A stretch of 64,000 bases of DNA from Secundilactobacillus yichangensis (GTDB lineage Bacteria > Bacillota > Bacilli > Lactobacillales > Lactobacillaceae), in contig NZ_BOLK01000003.1 of NCBI RefSeq assembly GCF_016861565.1, forward strand, positions 179,233 to 243,232. Reading direction: 5' to 3'. The translations under genes and the position numbers were made by a program. This document shows positions 9,919 to 21,081 of this stretch, one piece after another. A model generated the notes under the pieces. It did no database searches and had not been told where the DNA came from. It saw nothing but the letters and a program-made list of their open reading frames with translations. Position 1 is the stretch's first letter. Each line of letters opens with the position of its first letter.

Positions 9919-10104
9919 TTACCAGCTAGCTTTCTTCATGCCAGGAATTTGACCCTTGTGGGCAAGTTCCCGTAAGCAAAGTCGGCATAAGTGGAATTTG
10001 CGATAAACTGAATGTGGACGACCACAACGTTCGCAACGTGTATATGCTTGTGTCGAGTACTTAGCTGGACGCTGACTCTTAACAATTAATGATTTTTTAG
10101 CCAC
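9919..10104 (-). CDS. rpsZ: 30S ribosomal protein S14 type Z (zinc-binding)
   Basis: 61 residues. CERC and CRLC provide four zinc-binding cysteines, identifying the short zinc-dependent S14 form. The start is GTG at 10104 (reads as [17 protein letters not shown]) with AAGGAGG before it. It lies 13 bases after rplE. A zinc-independent paralogue may exist elsewhere but is not in this window. Confidence 0.97.
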   Translation of the reverse strand: MAKKSLIVKSQRPAKYSTQAYTRCERCGRPHSVYRKFHLCRLCLRELAHKGQIPGMKKASW

Positions 10105-10117
10105 AATAATACCCTCC

Positions 10118-10660
10118 TTACTTAGTGAATGGCATGCCAAGCTGCGTTAACAACTCGCGTGATTCTTCATCTGTGTTTGCAGTCGTAACAATAACAATGT
10201 CAAGACCACGAACACGGTTAACTTTATCATAATCGATTTCCGGGAAAATCAATTGTTCACGAACACCGAGCGTATAGTTACCACGACCATCAAAGGCGCG
10301 AGAACTAATACCATGGAAGTCACGAACACGTGGTAATGAAACGTTAACTAACTTATCTAGGAAATCATACATCCGTTCGCCACGTAATGTAACTTTGGCA
10401 CCGATAGCGTTACCTTCACGTAAACGGAAACCGGCGATTGACTTCTTAGCTTTAGTAATCAAAGGCTTTTGACCTGCGATCAAGCCTAATTCTTCAACTG
10501 CTTCATCTAAGTTCTTAGCGTTTGTAGTTGCATCACCAACACCCATGTTTAAAACGATCTTGTCCAACTTAGGTGCTTGCATGATTGATGAGTAGTTAAA
10601 CTTTTCAATCATTGATGGAACGATTTCTTTATTGTACTTTTCTTGTAAACGATTAGCCAT
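10118..10660 (-). CDS. rplE: 50S ribosomal protein L5
   Basis: 180 residues ([20 protein letters not shown]). L5 binds 5S rRNA and contacts the P-site tRNA. The [20 protein letters not shown] segment is typical. It lies 25 bases after rplX. Confidence 0.98.
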   Translation of the reverse strand: MANRLQEKYNKEIVPSMIEKFNYSSIMQAPKLDKIVLNMGVGDATTNAKNLDEAVEELGLIAGQKPLITKAKKSIAGFRLREGNAIGAKVTLRGERMYDFLDKLVNVSLPRVRDFHGISSRAFDGRGNYTLGVREQLIFPEIDYDKVNRVRGLDIVIVTTANTDEESRELLTQLGMPFTK

Positions 10661-10685
10661 TAGTTAATTTGTCCTCCTTCCTTGA

Positions 10686-10997
10686 TTACTTGTCGATGGT
10701 TTCGCCGCTCTTTTTAGCGAAGCGAACCTTCTTGCCGTCTTCTACGCGGAAACCAACACGGGTTGGTTCGTTGGTAGAAGGGTCAAGGAGCATCACGTTA
10801 GATACTTGAATTGGCGCTTCAGTATCAATGATGCCACCTTGAGGATTGCTTTGAGAAGCTTTTTGATGCTTCTTGATCATGTTGATACCTTCGACGATGA
10901 CACGGTTTTGAGCATTGAGGGTCTTGGTAACAGTTCCTTCTTTACCCTTATCTTTACCGCTGATCACGCGAACTTTATCACCAGTTTTAATGAACAT
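10686..10997 (-). CDS. rplX: 50S ribosomal protein L24
   Basis: 103 residues from [20 protein letters not shown], with the KOW motif of L24, an assembly-initiator protein. A GTG four codons earlier lies inside AGGAGGTG, the ribosome site, so the ATG at 10997 is preferred. Confidence 0.96.
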   Translation of the reverse strand: MFIKTGDKVRVISGKDKGKEGTVTKTLNAQNRVIVEGINMIKKHQKASQSNPQGGIIDTEAPIQVSNVMLLDPSTNEPTRVGFRVEDGKKVRFAKKSGETIDK

Positions 10998-11027
10998 CCT
11001 GTTTGGCACCTCCTTATTTTCGAACGA

Positions 11028-11396
11028 TTAGAGCACTTCTGGTGCAAGAGAGACAATCTTCATATAATCATTGTCACGTAATTCACGCGCAACTGGTCCG
11101 AAAATACGAGTACCTTGTGGACTCTTGTCATCACGGATTAATACCGCAGCATTTTCATCAAATTTGATGTATGAGCCGTCGGCACGGCGTACACGAGAAG
11201 TAGTACGAACGACAACTGCTTTGACGACGTCACCCTTTTTGACAACGCCACCTGGTGTTGCTTGTTTAACAGTTGCAACGATAACGTCACCAATACTTGC
11301 ATAACGCCGCTTTGAACCACCCAGAACTTTAATAGTTAAAATTTCCCGGGCACCAGAGTTATCAGCGACTTTTAAACGAGATTCTTGTTGGATCAC
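11028..11396 (-). CDS. rplN: 50S ribosomal protein L14
   Basis: 122 residues, [20 protein letters not shown], ending APEVL; typical L14, which forms part of an intersubunit bridge. It starts with GTG, with AGGAGG eight bases upstream. Confidence 0.98.
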   Translation of the reverse strand: MIQQESRLKVADNSGAREILTIKVLGGSKRRYASIGDVIVATVKQATPGGVVKKGDVVKAVVVRTTSRVRRADGSYIKFDENAAVLIRDDKSPQGTRIFGPVARELRDNDYMKIVSLAPEVL

Positions 11397-11449
11397 GTTA
11401 GTGTCCTCCTTTCACTTCTAAGTAAAACAGAATACGATAAATGTCGAAA

Positions 11450-11716
11450 CTAGATGATAACTGCCTTTTCAACAACTTTAAGAAGTCGGAAACGAACAGT
11501 CTTAGATAACGGACGAGTTTCCATGATTTCAACAAGGTCGCCCATCTTGGCTTCGCTGTTTTCATCACGAACTTTGTACTTTTTAGTGTACTTGATCCGC
11601 TTACCATATACTGGATGCATTTTGGTAGTTTCAACGGCTACTGTGATCGTCTTTTCCATCTTATCGGAAACGACACGGCCACGGTATGTCTTACGAGCGT
11701 TACGTTCTTCAGCCAT
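11450..11716 (-). CDS. rpsQ: 30S ribosomal protein S17
   Basis: 88-residue OB-fold S17 ([20 protein letters not shown]), a primary 16S rRNA binder. It lies 26 bases after rpmC and 53 before rplN. Confidence 0.98.
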   Translation of the reverse strand: MAEERNARKTYRGRVVSDKMEKTITVAVETTKMHPVYGKRIKYTKKYKVRDENSEAKMGDLVEIMETRPLSKTVRFRLLKVVEKAVII

Positions 11717-11742
11717 TAATTATTCCTCCTTTATCGTATTCT

Positions 11743-11937
11743 TTACTTGTTTAACTCTTGTTGACGAAGCACAGTTTTAATCCGTGCAATATCCTTACGA
11801 ACCTGCTTCAAACGAGCAGTGTTTTCAAGTTGGCCAGTAGCCAATTGGAAACGAAGGTTGAATAATTCGTCTTTGTAGCTCTTTTCTTTTTCGAGCATTT
11901 CAGCAGTGGTTAATTCTTTAATATCTTTAGCCTTCAT
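11743..11937 (-). CDS. rpmC: 50S ribosomal protein L29
   Basis: 64 residues from [20 protein letters not shown], a helical hairpin near the peptide exit. The start is ATG at 11937; the GTG four codons earlier belongs to the AGGTGG ribosome site. It overlaps the end of rplP by 11 bases, so the two are probably translationally coupled. Confidence 0.96.
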   Translation of the reverse strand: MKAKDIKELTTAEMLEKEKSYKDELFNLRFQLATGQLENTARLKQVRKDIARIKTVLRQQELNK

Positions 11938-12361
11938 TTGATTCGCCACCTACTTCCTCGCGAGGGATGATCTTCGTACGAACTGGCAATTTCATAGCTG
12001 CTAAGCGTAATGCTTCATGTGCAACTTCTTCAGAAACGCCACCGACTTCGAACATTACCTTTTCACGTTTAACCGGTGCAACCCATCCTGCAGGAGCACC
12101 CTTACCATTACCCATACGAACACCAACACCCTTTTCGGTGTAGGATTTGTGAGGGAAAATCTTGATCCAAACTTTACCGCCACGCTTCATGTAACGTGTC
12201 ATGGCAACACGAGCTGCTTCAATCTGACGGTTAGAGATCCAGCTTGAATCGAGTGCTTGTAAACCGTAATCACCGAAAGCAACTGACTTGCCGCCTTTGG
12301 CAGCGCCACGTAACTTACCACGATGTTCACGACGGTGCTTTACTCGCTTTGGTACTAGCAT
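11927..12361 (-). CDS. rplP: 50S ribosomal protein L16
   Basis: 144 residues ([19 protein letters not shown]). L16 helps shape the A-site tRNA binding region. The arginine-rich loop and the [20 protein letters not shown] segment are diagnostic. Only two bases separate it from rpsC. Confidence 0.98.
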   Translation of the reverse strand: MLVPKRVKHRREHRGKLRGAAKGGKSVAFGDYGLQALDSSWISNRQIEAARVAMTRYMKRGGKVWIKIFPHKSYTEKGVGVRMGNGKGAPAGWVAPVKREKVMFEVGGVSEEVAHEALRLAAMKLPVRTKIIPREEVGGESNEG

Positions 12362-12363
12362 GT

Positions 12364-13032
12364 TTATTTCCCTCCTTGCTCGTTATTTTTATTAGCGTTA
12401 GGCTTGTCAGGCAAAATTTCGCCACGGTAGATCCAAGTCTTAACACCCAATGAACCATAGGTCGTGTGTGCTTCAACCCAGGCGTAATCGATGTCTGCAC
12501 GTAATGTATGCAGAGGAACAGTTCCATCTGAGTATGATTCAACACGAGACATATCTGCACCGTTTAAACGACCGGCAACTTGGGTCTTAATACCCTTAGC
12601 ACCAGAACGCATAGTACGTTGCATTGATTGACGCATAGCACGACGGAAAGCAACACGGCCTTCAAGTTGACGTGCAATGTTTTCACCAACTAATTTAGCA
12701 TCTAAATCAGGTTTCTTGATTTCGATGATGTTGATGTGTACTCGTTTGCCAGTTAAGTTGTTTAATTCCTTACGGAGATTTTCAACTTCTGATCCACCCT
12801 TACCGATGACCATACCAGGTTTAGCAGTATGAATTGAAATGTTCACGCGGTTAGCGGCACGTTCAATTTCTACTGTTGACACTGAGGCATCTGCAAGGCG
12901 TTTTTCGATATATTTACGGATTTTAAGGTCTTCGCCAAGGTAAGCAGCAAAGTCTTTTTCAGCATACCACTTTGCTTCCCAGTCGCGAATGATACCGACA
13001 CGTAATCCGGTTGGATTTATCTTTTGACCCAC
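12364..13032 (-). CDS. rpsC: 30S ribosomal protein S3
   Basis: 222 residues with a KH domain ([18 protein letters not shown]) and the S3 C-terminal domain. S3 lines the mRNA entry tunnel. The start is GTG, set by GGAGGG eight bases upstream. Confidence 0.98.
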   Translation of the reverse strand: MGQKINPTGLRVGIIRDWEAKWYAEKDFAAYLGEDLKIRKYIEKRLADASVSTVEIERAANRVNISIHTAKPGMVIGKGGSEVENLRKELNNLTGKRVHINIIEIKKPDLDAKLVGENIARQLEGRVAFRRAMRQSMQRTMRSGAKGIKTQVAGRLNGADMSRVESYSDGTVPLHTLRADIDYAWVEAHTTYGSLGVKTWIYRGEILPDKPNANKNNEQGGK

Positions 13033-13044
13033 GCGTTATCCCTC

Positions 13045-13392
13045 CTATTTTTCAGATACAACGATTGTGATGTGACTTGTACGCTTGTTGATTGGTGAAG
13101 CAGAACCTTTGGCACGAGGACGGAACCGCTTAAGGGTTGGCCCTTCGTCGACAAAGGCTTCGCTGACAACCAAATCAGCACGGTCTAAGTCAAAATTATT
13201 TTCAGCATTTGCAACTGCTGACATTAATACTTTTTCAACGATTGGTGAAGCACCACGAGGGGTGAACTTCAAGATAGCAATCGCTTCAGCCACGCTTTTG
13301 CCTCTGATAAGATCAATGACAAGGCGGACCTTACGTGAGGCAATACGAACTGTTTTCGCAGTTGCCTTTGCTGATGTAACTTGTTCAGCCAT
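13045..13392 (-). CDS. rplV: 50S ribosomal protein L22
   Basis: 115 residues; its beta hairpin lines the exit tunnel ([20 protein letters not shown] near the C-terminus), a known macrolide-resistance site. It lies 16 bases after rpsS. Confidence 0.98.
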   Translation of the reverse strand: MAEQVTSAKATAKTVRIASRKVRLVIDLIRGKSVAEAIAILKFTPRGASPIVEKVLMSAVANAENNFDLDRADLVVSEAFVDEGPTLKRFRPRAKGSASPINKRTSHITIVVSEK

Positions 13393-13408
13393 TAGCTAAT
13401 CCTCCTTA

Positions 13409-13696
13409 TTATTTAGTAGTAGTAGCAGTCTTCTTATCGTCGCCAGCATGGCCACGGAAAGTACGAGTTGGTACGAATTCACCTAACTTGTGACCAACCA
13501 TGTCTTCTTGAATGTAAACTGGAACGTTCTTACGACCGTCATAAACAGCGATAGTGTAGCCGATAAAGCTAGGGAAAATCGTTGAACGACGTGACCAAGT
13601 CTTGATAACGCTCTTCTTGTCTTGATCCTTTTGTGCATCGATCTTCTTCAAAAGATGTTCATCAGCAAATGGTCCCTTTTTTAAACTACGACCCAT
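13409..13696 (-). CDS. rpsS: 30S ribosomal protein S19
   Basis: 95 residues, [20 protein letters not shown], with the [16 protein letters not shown] signature of S19 in the 30S head. It lies 45 bases after rplB. Confidence 0.98.
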   Translation of the reverse strand: MGRSLKKGPFADEHLLKKIDAQKDQDKKSVIKTWSRRSTIFPSFIGYTIAVYDGRKNVPVYIQEDMVGHKLGEFVPTRTFRGHAGDDKKTATTTK

Positions 13697-13741
13697 TAGA
13701 TTACCCTCCTTACGAGTGAGATTACTTATGCAACGTGCTTA

Positions 13742-14575
13742 TTACTTCTTCTTACGACGAATGATAAGCTTGTTTGAACGTGCTTTGGTAGAACGAGTCT
13801 TCTTACCAATAGTCTTCTTGCCCCATGGTGATAATGGTGATGGACGACCGATTGGCGCTTTACCTTCACCACCACCATGAGGGTGATCGTTAGGGTTCAT
13901 AACAGAACCACGAGATTGTGGCCGTTTGCCGACCCAACGGTTACGTCCTGCTTTACCAACGTTGATCAATTCATGTTCTTCATTACCGATAGTACCAATA
14001 GTGGCACGGCAAACGCCTAAGACCATCCGAACTTCACCAGAAGCAAGGCGGACCATAACGTACTTGTCTTCTTTACCAAGTAATTGAGCACCGGCACCGG
14101 CTGCACGAACTAATTGACCACCCTTACCAGGCTTCAATTCAATGTTGTGAATAGCAGTACCAACTGGAATATCCTTTAATGGTAATGCGTTACCAACCTT
14201 GATATCGGCATCTGAACCAGATTGAACTTGATCGCCAACCTTAAGGCCCTTAGGTGCAATGATGTATGATTTAGTTCCGTCAGTGTAAACTAACAATGCA
14301 ATGTTAGCGGTACGGTTTGGATCATATTCGATACCCTTAACCGTAGCTGAGACATTGTCTTTTGTACGTTTAAAGTCGATAATCCGGTATTGAGTCTTGT
14401 TACCGCCGCCACGGTGACGAACCGTTTTGTGACCATAGTTGTTACGGCCGGCAGTGTGACTCTTTGATTCTAGTAATGACTTTTCAGGCTTTGACTTCGT
14501 GATAACTTGACTGTAGTCAAGGCTAGTCATATTACGCCGACCATTACTGGTTGGTTTGTATACTTTAATCGCCAC
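13742..14575 (-). CDS. rplB: 50S ribosomal protein L2
   Basis: 277 residues. L2 is needed for peptidyl transfer and subunit joining. The conserved [20 protein letters not shown] segment, with its essential histidine, is intact. It starts with GTG behind GGAGGG. Confidence 0.98.
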   Translation of the reverse strand: MAIKVYKPTSNGRRNMTSLDYSQVITKSKPEKSLLESKSHTAGRNNYGHKTVRHRGGGNKTQYRIIDFKRTKDNVSATVKGIEYDPNRTANIALLVYTDGTKSYIIAPKGLKVGDQVQSGSDADIKVGNALPLKDIPVGTAIHNIELKPGKGGQLVRAAGAGAQLLGKEDKYVMVRLASGEVRMVLGVCRATIGTIGNEEHELINVGKAGRNRWVGKRPQSRGSVMNPNDHPHGGGEGKAPIGRPSPLSPWGKKTIGKKTRSTKARSNKLIIRRKKK

Positions 14576-14602
14576 GTTGATTCCCTCCTATATTAATATT
14601 TG

Positions 14603-14890
14603 TTATTCTTCGCCGAATAACTTAATTTCTTCTGAATCTGCTGATAAAGTGACAACAGCCTTACGACGCTTCTTAGTGTAGCCTTCGTAACGACCTTGAC
14701 GCTTTAACTTACCCTTGACGTTCATGATGTTAACTTTAACAACCTTAACGTCGAAGATTTCTTCAACAGCTTTTTTAACTTGGGTCTTCGTAGCACGTAC
14801 GTCTACGTCGAATGTATAACGCTTGTCATCAAACAAAGCAGTAGATGCTTCTGTAATGACAGGACGCAAAATAATATCACGAGCTTCCAT
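14603..14890 (-). CDS. rplW: 50S ribosomal protein L23
   Basis: 95 residues. L23 sits at the tunnel exit and docks trigger factor and SRP. Its ATG shares one base with the rplD stop, implying coupled translation. Confidence 0.97.
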   Translation of the reverse strand: MEARDIILRPVITEASTALFDDKRYTFDVDVRATKTQVKKAVEEIFDVKVVKVNIMNVKGKLKRQGRYEGYTKKRRKAVVTLSADSEEIKLFGEE

Positions 14891-15513
14891 TATGCGAGCA
14901 CCTCCTCGATTTGAGAAAGAGCAGCTTGGGTTAACACAAGTTTGTCATTGTTGATGACATCCAATACGTTAATACCTTTGGCGTCAATAACCTGGACGTT
15001 AGCCAAGTTACGGGCTGCCATTTCTGCATTCTTATTATCTTCCTCAAGAACCACTAAAGTCTTTGTTGAAACGTTTAAACTAGATAATGCCTTTGCGAAT
15101 TCCTTAGTCTTAGGTTGATCAAAGTTAAATGCATCAACAACAACTAAAGAACCATCAATAACCTTTTGTGAAAGAACTGACTTCAAAGCCAGACGAGTTA
15201 CTTTCTTTGGTAAGTGATAGGCATATGAGCGAGGAGTAGGACCAAAGATGGTACCACCGCCTACCCAAATTGGAGAACGTGTCGAACCAGCACGGGCACG
15301 ACCTGTACCCTTTTGACGCCATGGCTTCTTACCACCACCACGAACTGCACTACGGTTCTTAACCGCATGAGTTCCTTGGCGTTGTGAAGCACGTTGCATC
15401 AAAACAGTATCAAACACGACATTTTCGTTAGGTTCGATGCCGAAGATAGCGTCGTTTAAAGTAACGTCACCATTTTGGCTACCGTCTTGCTTAAATAATG
15501 TAACACTAGTCAT
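14890..15513 (-). CDS. rplD: 50S ribosomal protein L4
   Basis: 207 residues. The tunnel-lining loop [20 protein letters not shown] is clear. It overlaps rplW by one base and lies 17 bases after rplC. Confidence 0.98.
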   Translation of the reverse strand: MTSVTLFKQDGSQNGDVTLNDAIFGIEPNENVVFDTVLMQRASQRQGTHAVKNRSAVRGGGKKPWRQKGTGRARAGSTRSPIWVGGGTIFGPTPRSYAYHLPKKVTRLALKSVLSQKVIDGSLVVVDAFNFDQPKTKEFAKALSSLNVSTKTLVVLEEDNKNAEMAARNLANVQVIDAKGINVLDVINNDKLVLTQAALSQIEEVLA

Positions 15514-15530
15514 TTACGTTTCCTCCTCTC

Positions 15531-16166
15531 TTATTTCTTAGGTGCGCGAACGGCACTCTTAATTTCGATGAATGATTTGTTGGCACCAGGAACATTCCCG
15601 CTGATCAACAATACATTGTTTTCAACATCTGCACGAACAATCTTTAAGTTCTGGATAGTCCGAGTGTTGTTACCCATCCGGCCAGGTAATTTCATACCCT
15701 TGAAGACACGGTTGATAATAGCACCCAAAGAACCTGGACGACGGTGATAACGAGAACCGTGGGTTTCAGGTCCACGTGATTGGCCATCCTTGTGAACGTT
15801 ACCTTGGTAACCATGACCCTTTGTTGTACCGGTGACATCAACGTATTCACCAGCATCAAAGATGTCTGCCTTAACTTCATCTGCTACCTTGTAATCTCCT
15901 AGCTCAACATCTCTGATTTCATGAATGAAGCGCTTAGGAGTCGTGTTTGCTTTTGCTACATGACCTTTTTCGGGCTTGTTGCTCAATACGTCGCGCTTGT
16001 CTTCGTAGCCTAATTGAATTGCATCGTAACCATCGTTTTCAACTGTCTTAACTTGTAATACAACGTTAGGAGTAGTTTCAACAACAGTGACTGGGATCAA
16101 TTCGCCATTATCAGTGAAGACTTGCGTCATCCCTACTTTTTTACCTAAGATTCCTTTTCTGGTCAT
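15531..16166 (-). CDS. rplC: 50S ribosomal protein L3
   Basis: 211 residues ([20 protein letters not shown]), an early assembly protein near the peptidyl transferase centre; the [20 protein letters not shown] segment is typical. Confidence 0.98.
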   Translation of the reverse strand: MTRKGILGKKVGMTQVFTDNGELIPVTVVETTPNVVLQVKTVENDGYDAIQLGYEDKRDVLSNKPEKGHVAKANTTPKRFIHEIRDVELGDYKVADEVKADIFDAGEYVDVTGTTKGHGYQGNVHKDGQSRGPETHGSRYHRRPGSLGAIINRVFKGMKLPGRMGNNTRTIQNLKIVRADVENNVLLISGNVPGANKSFIEIKSAVRAPKK

Positions 16167-16210
16167 GAGTACACCTCCGATATAATGTAATTTTTAGTTC
16201 TGGAACTGAA

Positions 16211-16519
16211 TTATAGTTTGATTTCGATATCCACGCCTGATGGCAAGTCTAACTTCATTAATGAGTCGACCGTCTTCGGTGTTGGGTTAACAATATCGAT
16301 TAACCGTTTGTGAGTGCGCATTTCAAACTGTTCACGCGACTTCTTAAACTTATGTGGTGAACGAAGCACCGTGTAAACTGTCCGGTCTGTTGGTAATGGA
16401 ATAGGACCAGAAATTTCAGCACCTGTACGCTTTGCAGTTTCAACAATCTTTTCTGCAGATTGGTCCAGAATGCGGTGCTCGTAAGCCTTCAAACGGATAC
16501 GAATTTTTTGTTTTGCCAT
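16211..16519 (-). CDS. rpsJ: 30S ribosomal protein S10
   Basis: 102 residues ([20 protein letters not shown]). It is the first gene of the S10 operon and also the NusE antitermination partner of NusB. A leader of about 150 bases precedes it. Confidence 0.98.
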   Translation of the reverse strand: MAKQKIRIRLKAYEHRILDQSAEKIVETAKRTGAEISGPIPLPTDRTVYTVLRSPHKFKKSREQFEMRTHKRLIDIVNPTPKTVDSLMKLDLPSGVDIEIKL

Positions 16520-16576
16520 TGGATTCCCTCCTTACGTCTATTTTAAAAATAAGACTAACTCCGTGAAAATTACCGT

Positions 16577-16605
16577 CACACCCCGTGGCAAAGCGGCCGG
16601 GTGTG
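16577..16605 (-). other. Hairpin in the S10-operon leader
   Basis: Minus-strand CACACCC pairs with GGGTGTG, with a smaller GGC/GCC hairpin inside. There is no U-tract, so this is not a terminator by itself. Its role is unknown. The rest of the interval 16520-16852 holds only the S10 promoter and the fusA terminator. Confidence 0.45.
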
Positions 16606-16679
16606 CCGCAACCTTTCACATCATCGCTTTGCTATGCTAAATCAAGGGCACACTTGCCCCCTAAATACAGCACCTATAT

Positions 16680-16708
16680 ATAATACTAAATAAATAGCGG
16701 TTTGACAA
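16680..16708 (-). promoter_or_regulatory. Promoter of the S10-spc-alpha operon
   Basis: Minus-strand TTGTCA (16703-16708), 17 bases, TATTAT (16680-16685). The start point is near 16673, giving a leader of about 155 bases before rpsJ. Confidence 0.65.
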
Positions 16709-16813
16709 GGATTATTGAGATGTTTTTTGAATTGATACAATTATCGCCTTAACAAATTCTTTAAAATCTGCATAAAACATTCTTTTAACGTTTCTTCTAT
16801 ATAATATGTATGA

Positions 16814-16844
16814 AAAAAGACGCTGCAAACATGCAACGTCTTTT
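16814..16844 (-). terminator. Terminator of fusA
   Basis: Minus-strand stem AAAAGACGTTGC/GCAGCGTCTTTT (one G-U pair), followed by U residues, directly after the fusA stop. It separates the str transcript from the S10 promoter. Confidence 0.88.
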
Positions 16845-16852
16845 CGAAGAAA

Positions 16853-18952
16853 TTAATCTTCGGCAGGAGTCCCGCCGTTCTTCTTGATAATTTCTGCTTG
16901 AATTGATTTTGGTACGGCTTCGTAGTGATCGAAGGTCATCGTGAAAGTACCACGACCTTGTGATGCAGAACGAAGGGTAGTAGCGTAACCGAACATTTCA
17001 GCCAATGGGACAAATGAATGAATCAATTGTGCATTCCCACGTGCTTCCATACCGTCAACACGACCACGACGTGCAGTAACTTGGCCCATAATGTCACCCA
17101 TGTATTCTTCAGGGACAACAATTTCAACCTTCATGATTGGTTCCAAGATAACTGGATCAGCCGTCTTAGCAGCGTTACGTAAAGCCATTGAAGCGGCAAC
17201 CTTAAAGGCGGCTTCACTAGAATCGACTTCATGGTAACTACCATCGTATAACTTGGCTTTCAAGTCGATCAATGGGTAACCGGCAAGGACACCGTTTGCC
17301 ATTGATTCCTTGATACCTTGTTCAACTGATGGGATGTATTCACGAGGAACAACACCACCAACAATGGCATCTTCGAATTCGAATCCTTTACCCTCTTCAT
17401 TAGGGGTGAATTCAACCCAAACATCACCATATTGACCTTTACCACCAGATTGACGAACAAACTTACCTTGAGCAGAGGTTTGCTTAGTGAAGGCTTCACG
17501 ATAAGAAACTTGAGGTGCACCAACAGTAGCTTCAACCTTGAATTCACGCTTCATACGGTCGATGATGATGTCCAAGTGAAGTTCACCCATACCAGCAATC
17601 AAAGTTTCACCAGTTTCGGGGTTAGTTTCAGCCTTGAATGTAGGATCTTCTTCAGAAAGCTTTTGTAAGGCAGTGTTCATCTTATCTTGGTCAGCCTTAG
17701 TCTTAGGTTCAACGGCAACCTGAATAACTGGGTCAGGGAATTCCATTGATTCCAAGTGTAGTGGGTGATCAACATCGGTCAATGAATCACCGGTAGTGGT
17801 GTTCTTTAAACCAATGGCAGCTGCAATATCACCAGAGAAGACTTCTGGAATCTCTTGACGGTGATTTGAGTGCATTTGCAGCAAACGACCAACACGTTCA
17901 CGTTTACCCTTGGTTGCGTTCAGAACATATGAACCGGATTCCAGAGTACCTGAATATACACGGATATATGTTAAACGACCAACGAATGGGTCAGTAGCAA
18001 TCTTAAATGCTAAAGCAGCAAAGTTAGCGTCATCGTTAGCTTTCAGCTCAACCTTTTCACCAGTATCGGGGTTAGTCGCGTTGTAAGGCTTAACGTCCAA
18101 TGGTGAAGGCAAGTAGTCAACAGTAGCATCCATTAACATTTGAACACCCTTGTTCTTGAAAGCTGAACCTGCAAGAACTGGGAAAATTTCAAGGTTCAAG
18201 GTTGCTTTACGGATAGCAGCTTTTAATTCGGCAACTGGAATATCAACACCATCAAGGTATTTTTCCATAATGTCGTCATCAACGTCGGCGATTTCTTCAA
18301 TCATCTTTTCACGACGTTTAGCAGCTTCTTCCTTGTAATCGTCAGGAATATCAACAGTATCCCATTCTGAACCAAGTTCGTCTTCGTCGTAGATGTCGGC
18401 TTTCATATCAAGCAAGTCGATAACACCTTCGAACTTATCTTCAGCACCGATTGGCATCTGAACAGCTAAAGCGTTAGCTTGAAGACGGTCCTTGATGGTT
18501 TGTACTGAGTAATCAAAGTCAGCACCGATCTTATCCATCTTGTTAACGAACACGATACGGGGAACATCATAGTCGGAAGCTTGACGCCAAACAGTTTCAG
18601 TTTGGGGTTCAACACCGGCTTGGGCATCCAAGACCGCAATCGCACCATCAAGCACACGAAGTGAACGTTCAACTTCAACGGTGAAGTCCACGTGTCCTGG
18701 GGTATCGATGATGTTGATTCGGTGACCCTTCCATTCAGCAGTAGTGGCTGCAGAAGTGATCGTGATACCACGTTCTTGTTCTTGGGCCATCCAGTCCATT
18801 TGTGAAGCACCATCATGGGTTTCACCAATCTTATGGATTTTACCAGTATAGTACAGGATCCGTTCAGTGGTAGTAGTCTTACCAGCATCGATATGAGCCA
18901 TGATCCCGATGTTACGGGTCTTTTCTAGTGGAAAAGCTCGTGTATTAGCCAT
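16853..18952 (-). CDS. fusA: Elongation factor G
   Basis: 699-residue translocase GTPase that moves tRNA and mRNA after peptide-bond formation. The G1 motif AHIDAGKTT (about residues 19-27), DTPGH and NKMD are present, followed by domains II-V. It is third in the str group, but an intrinsic terminator lies 44 bases before its start codon. AGGAG is 13 bases from ATG, an unusually long spacing. No tuf gene follows. Confidence 0.98.
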   Translation of the reverse strand: MANTRAFPLEKTRNIGIMAHIDAGKTTTTERILYYTGKIHKIGETHDGASQMDWMAQEQERGITITSAATTAEWKGHRINIIDTPGHVDFTVEVERSLRVLDGAIAVLDAQAGVEPQTETVWRQASDYDVPRIVFVNKMDKIGADFDYSVQTIKDRLQANALAVQMPIGAEDKFEGVIDLLDMKADIYDEDELGSEWDTVDIPDDYKEEAAKRREKMIEEIADVDDDIMEKYLDGVDIPVAELKAAIRKATLNLEIFPVLAGSAFKNKGVQMLMDATVDYLPSPLDVKPYNATNPDTGEKVELKANDDANFAALAFKIATDPFVGRLTYIRVYSGTLESGSYVLNATKGKRERVGRLLQMHSNHRQEIPEVFSGDIAAAIGLKNTTTGDSLTDVDHPLHLESMEFPDPVIQVAVEPKTKADQDKMNTALQKLSEEDPTFKAETNPETGETLIAGMGELHLDIIIDRMKREFKVEATVGAPQVSYREAFTKQTSAQGKFVRQSGGKGQYGDVWVEFTPNEEGKGFEFEDAIVGGVVPREYIPSVEQGIKESMANGVLAGYPLIDLKAKLYDGSYHEVDSSEAAFKVAASMALRNAAKTADPVILEPIMKVEIVVPEEYMGDIMGQVTARRGRVDGMEARGNAQLIHSFVPLAEMFGYATTLRSASQGRGTFTMTFDHYEAVPKSIQAEIIKKNGGTPAED

Positions 18953-18995
18953 GTTAAATCTGTAACTCCTCTCAGTTAAATCAAATGTACATTTA

Positions 18996-19036
18996 TAAAA
19001 AGGATGGCTAAATTAAGAAATAATTATAGCCATCCC
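18996..19036 (-). terminator. Terminator between rpsG and fusA (possible attenuator)
   Basis: Minus-strand GGATGGCTA-TAATTA / TAATT-TAGCCATCC with a short TTTCT loop, then five U. It lies between rpsG and fusA, and no promoter is visible in the remaining 43 bases. Read-through would be needed to express fusA from the rpsL promoter. Confidence 0.75.
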
Positions 19037-19114
19037 AACAATTTTCACTATCAACATTTAGCTAGCTTGCGCGTAGCCCACCGTAGTGATGCTGACAGCA
19101 AACAGATTTGCAAA

Positions 19115-19585
19115 TTACCAACGGTAGTGAGCAAATGCACGGTTGGCGTCGGCCATCTTATGAGTATCTTCACGCTTCTTAACAGATGCACCAGTGTTGT
19201 TGGCTGCATCCATGATTTCGCGAGCTAACCGTTCAGTCATCGTGTGTTCACCACGAGAACGTGAATAGTTAACGATCCAACGAAGACCTAATGTTGAACG
19301 ACGTTCTGGACGAACTTCGATTGGAACTTGGTAGTTAGAACCACCGACACGGCGAGCCTTAACTTCCAAGACCGGCATAACGTTCTTCATTGCTTCGTCA
19401 AATACTTCAACGGGGTCGTTGCCAGTTTCTTTCTTAATTAAATCAAATGCACCATAAAGAATTTGTGATGCAGTGCCTCGCTTACCATCTAACATCAAGT
19501 GGTTGATCAAACGGGTAACCATCTTTGAGTTGTAGATTGGGTCAGGAAGGACTTCACGTTTTTGGACGTTTCCTTTTCTTGGCAT
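19115..19585 (-). CDS. rpsG: 30S ribosomal protein S7
   Basis: 156 residues ([20 protein letters not shown]). S7 nucleates the 30S head and contacts the E-site tRNA. It lies 39 bases after rpsL. Confidence 0.98.
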   Translation of the reverse strand: MPRKGNVQKREVLPDPIYNSKMVTRLINHLMLDGKRGTASQILYGAFDLIKKETGNDPVEVFDEAMKNVMPVLEVKARRVGGSNYQVPIEVRPERRSTLGLRWIVNYSRSRGEHTMTERLAREIMDAANNTGASVKKREDTHKMADANRAFAHYRW

Positions 19586-19624
19586 TACTTAATATCCTCC
19601 TTGTTGGAACTTAGTGTTTAGTTT

Positions 19625-20038
19625 TTATTCCTTAGGCTTCTTAGTACCGTATTTAGAACGTGATTGACGACGATCTTCAACACCGGCAGTATCCAAAGCA
19701 CCACGGATAACATGGTAACGAACACCAGGTAAATCCTTAACACGGCCACCACGAATTAAAACAACACTATGTTCCTGAAGGTTGTGACCGATACCAGGAA
19801 TGTATGCTGTTACTTCGATTAAGTTGGACAGGCGAACACGGGCGTACTTCCGCAAAGCTGAGTTAGGCTTCTTTGGAGTCATCGTACCAACACGAGTTGC
19901 AACACCACGCTTTTGTGGTGCTGGGTTGCTCACTTGCTTCTTCTTGAAACTGTTATACCCGTAGTTTAAAGCTGGGGCATCTGATTTAGAACTTCTAGAT
20001 TTACGACCTTTACGAACCAATTGGTTGATTGTAGGCAT
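19625..20038 (-). CDS. rpsL: 30S ribosomal protein S12
   Basis: 137 residues with the decoding-site loops [11 protein letters not shown] and PGVRYH. Lysine in TPKKPN is the usual streptomycin-sensitive form. It is the first gene of the str operon. Confidence 0.98.
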   Translation of the reverse strand: MPTINQLVRKGRKSRSSKSDAPALNYGYNSFKKKQVSNPAPQKRGVATRVGTMTPKKPNSALRKYARVRLSNLIEVTAYIPGIGHNLQEHSVVLIRGGRVKDLPGVRYHVIRGALDTAGVEDRRQSRSKYGTKKPKE

Positions 20039-20197
20039 CTAAGAGTCCTCCTTCCTTAGTCTAGTTATTTTAAGTCCACACATCCAGGTGATTCATTTTT
20101 GGGCAAAAATAAAAGCGGATGTTGATCCTTTATCGTGCCATGTTTTCCGTCAGCATGTCTGCAAAGCAGAAACCGGTCTACAAAAAGCACCTTTAAA

Positions 20198-20227
20198 AGA
20201 ATACCACGCTTCGTCGTTTAATGTCAA
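20198..20227 (-). promoter_or_regulatory. Promoter of rpsL-rpsG(-fusA)
   Basis: Minus-strand TTGACA (20222-20227), 18 bases, TATTCT (20198-20203). It gives a leader of about 150 bases before rpsL. Confidence 0.7.
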
Positions 20228-20315
20228 CGCAAAGTATTAAACATCCGCAAAAACTCGACTTATTTCTCGAAATTATTTCCGCCGTAAAATCCGTAATTAA
20301 TTTTGAGGTGATCAT

Positions 20316-20984
20316 ATGATTCTGATTCAATTTATTATAGGCACTGTTTTGGGCTCATTTTTATTCGCTAGCTATTCTCGATTACGAACTGGCGGCAGCA
20401 TTTTATCCCCCGCCCGATCATATTGCGACAGTTGTTCGGCAACTATTGCGTGGTTTGATTTAGTACCAATCTTTTCCTATTTAATATTACGTGGTCGCTG
20501 CCGTAATTGCAATCAGACAATTCCATTAGCCAGTCTTTTCTGTGAACTATTTTTTGGAGGTTTATTACTTAGCTGGCAGCCAACACTTCTCAGTACGGGA
20601 TACGTTTTGGTTGGCTGTCTTCTATTCTTCATGGCGATCAACGATGTGCACCACTTGGCATTTCCAACCATTTATGGCCACGGATTAATGCTTCTCGCTG
20701 TCACGTTATACGGTTTTTTCAGCCCGCACCACTCCTTTTTTATTTTCATGATGTTTATCTGGTTGATGACGCAATTTTTTGAACCAAAGTTTAAGTGGAT
20801 CGGTGCTGGTGATCTGGACGTTTTTCTTTGTTTATTGATTTTGCTTGGCTTTGTTCCATTCGCCTGGCTTTTACTATTAAGCAGTCTTTCAGGACTGGTT
20901 ACTTCACAATTCCTCAAACTGCGCCGGTTGCCCTTTTTACCATTTATCACCGCTAGTTACTTAATCATTCTTTTCTTCATTTGA
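20316..20984 (+). CDS. comC: Prepilin peptidase (A24 family, ComC/PilD-like)
   Basis: 222-residue integral membrane aspartyl protease that cleaves and methylates type IV-like prepilins such as the ComG competence pseudopilins. The N-terminal GSFLFASYSRL region and two CxxC pairs (CDSC and CRNC, about residues 37-72) match the methyltransferase/zinc part. The catalytic aspartates are in INDVHH (near residue 109) and GAGDLD (near 168). The second motif has D where most family members have K after GxGD. It starts ATG behind GAGGTGAT and lies alone on the plus strand between rpoC and rpsL. Confidence 0.88.
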   Translation: MILIQFIIGTVLGSFLFASYSRLRTGGSILSPARSYCDSCSATIAWFDLVPIFSYLILRGRCRNCNQTIPLASLFCELFFGGLLLSWQPTLLSTGYVLVGCLLFFMAINDVHHLAFPTIYGHGLMLLAVTLYGFFSPHHSFFIFMMFIWLMTQFFEPKFKWIGAGDLDVFLCLLILLGFVPFAWLLLLSSLSGLVTSQFLKLRRLPFLPFITASYLIILFFI

Positions 20985-21037
20985 AAGATTATCCTCTGGC
21001 TATTTTCCTAGTCGGTCAGATGCCGATTTTTAGGTTT

Positions 21038-21081
21038 AAAAAAGCCCCATTCCGACAATTTGCATCGGAATGGGGCTTTTT
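21038..21081. terminator. Bidirectional terminator between comC and rpoC
   Basis: A stem of about 17 bp, AAAAAGCCCCATTCCGA with TCGGAATGGGGCTTTTT, around a 9-base loop, with U-tracts for both directions. It ends the convergent comC and rpoC transcripts and forms the core of a larger palindromic element (21012-21095). Confidence 0.9.
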
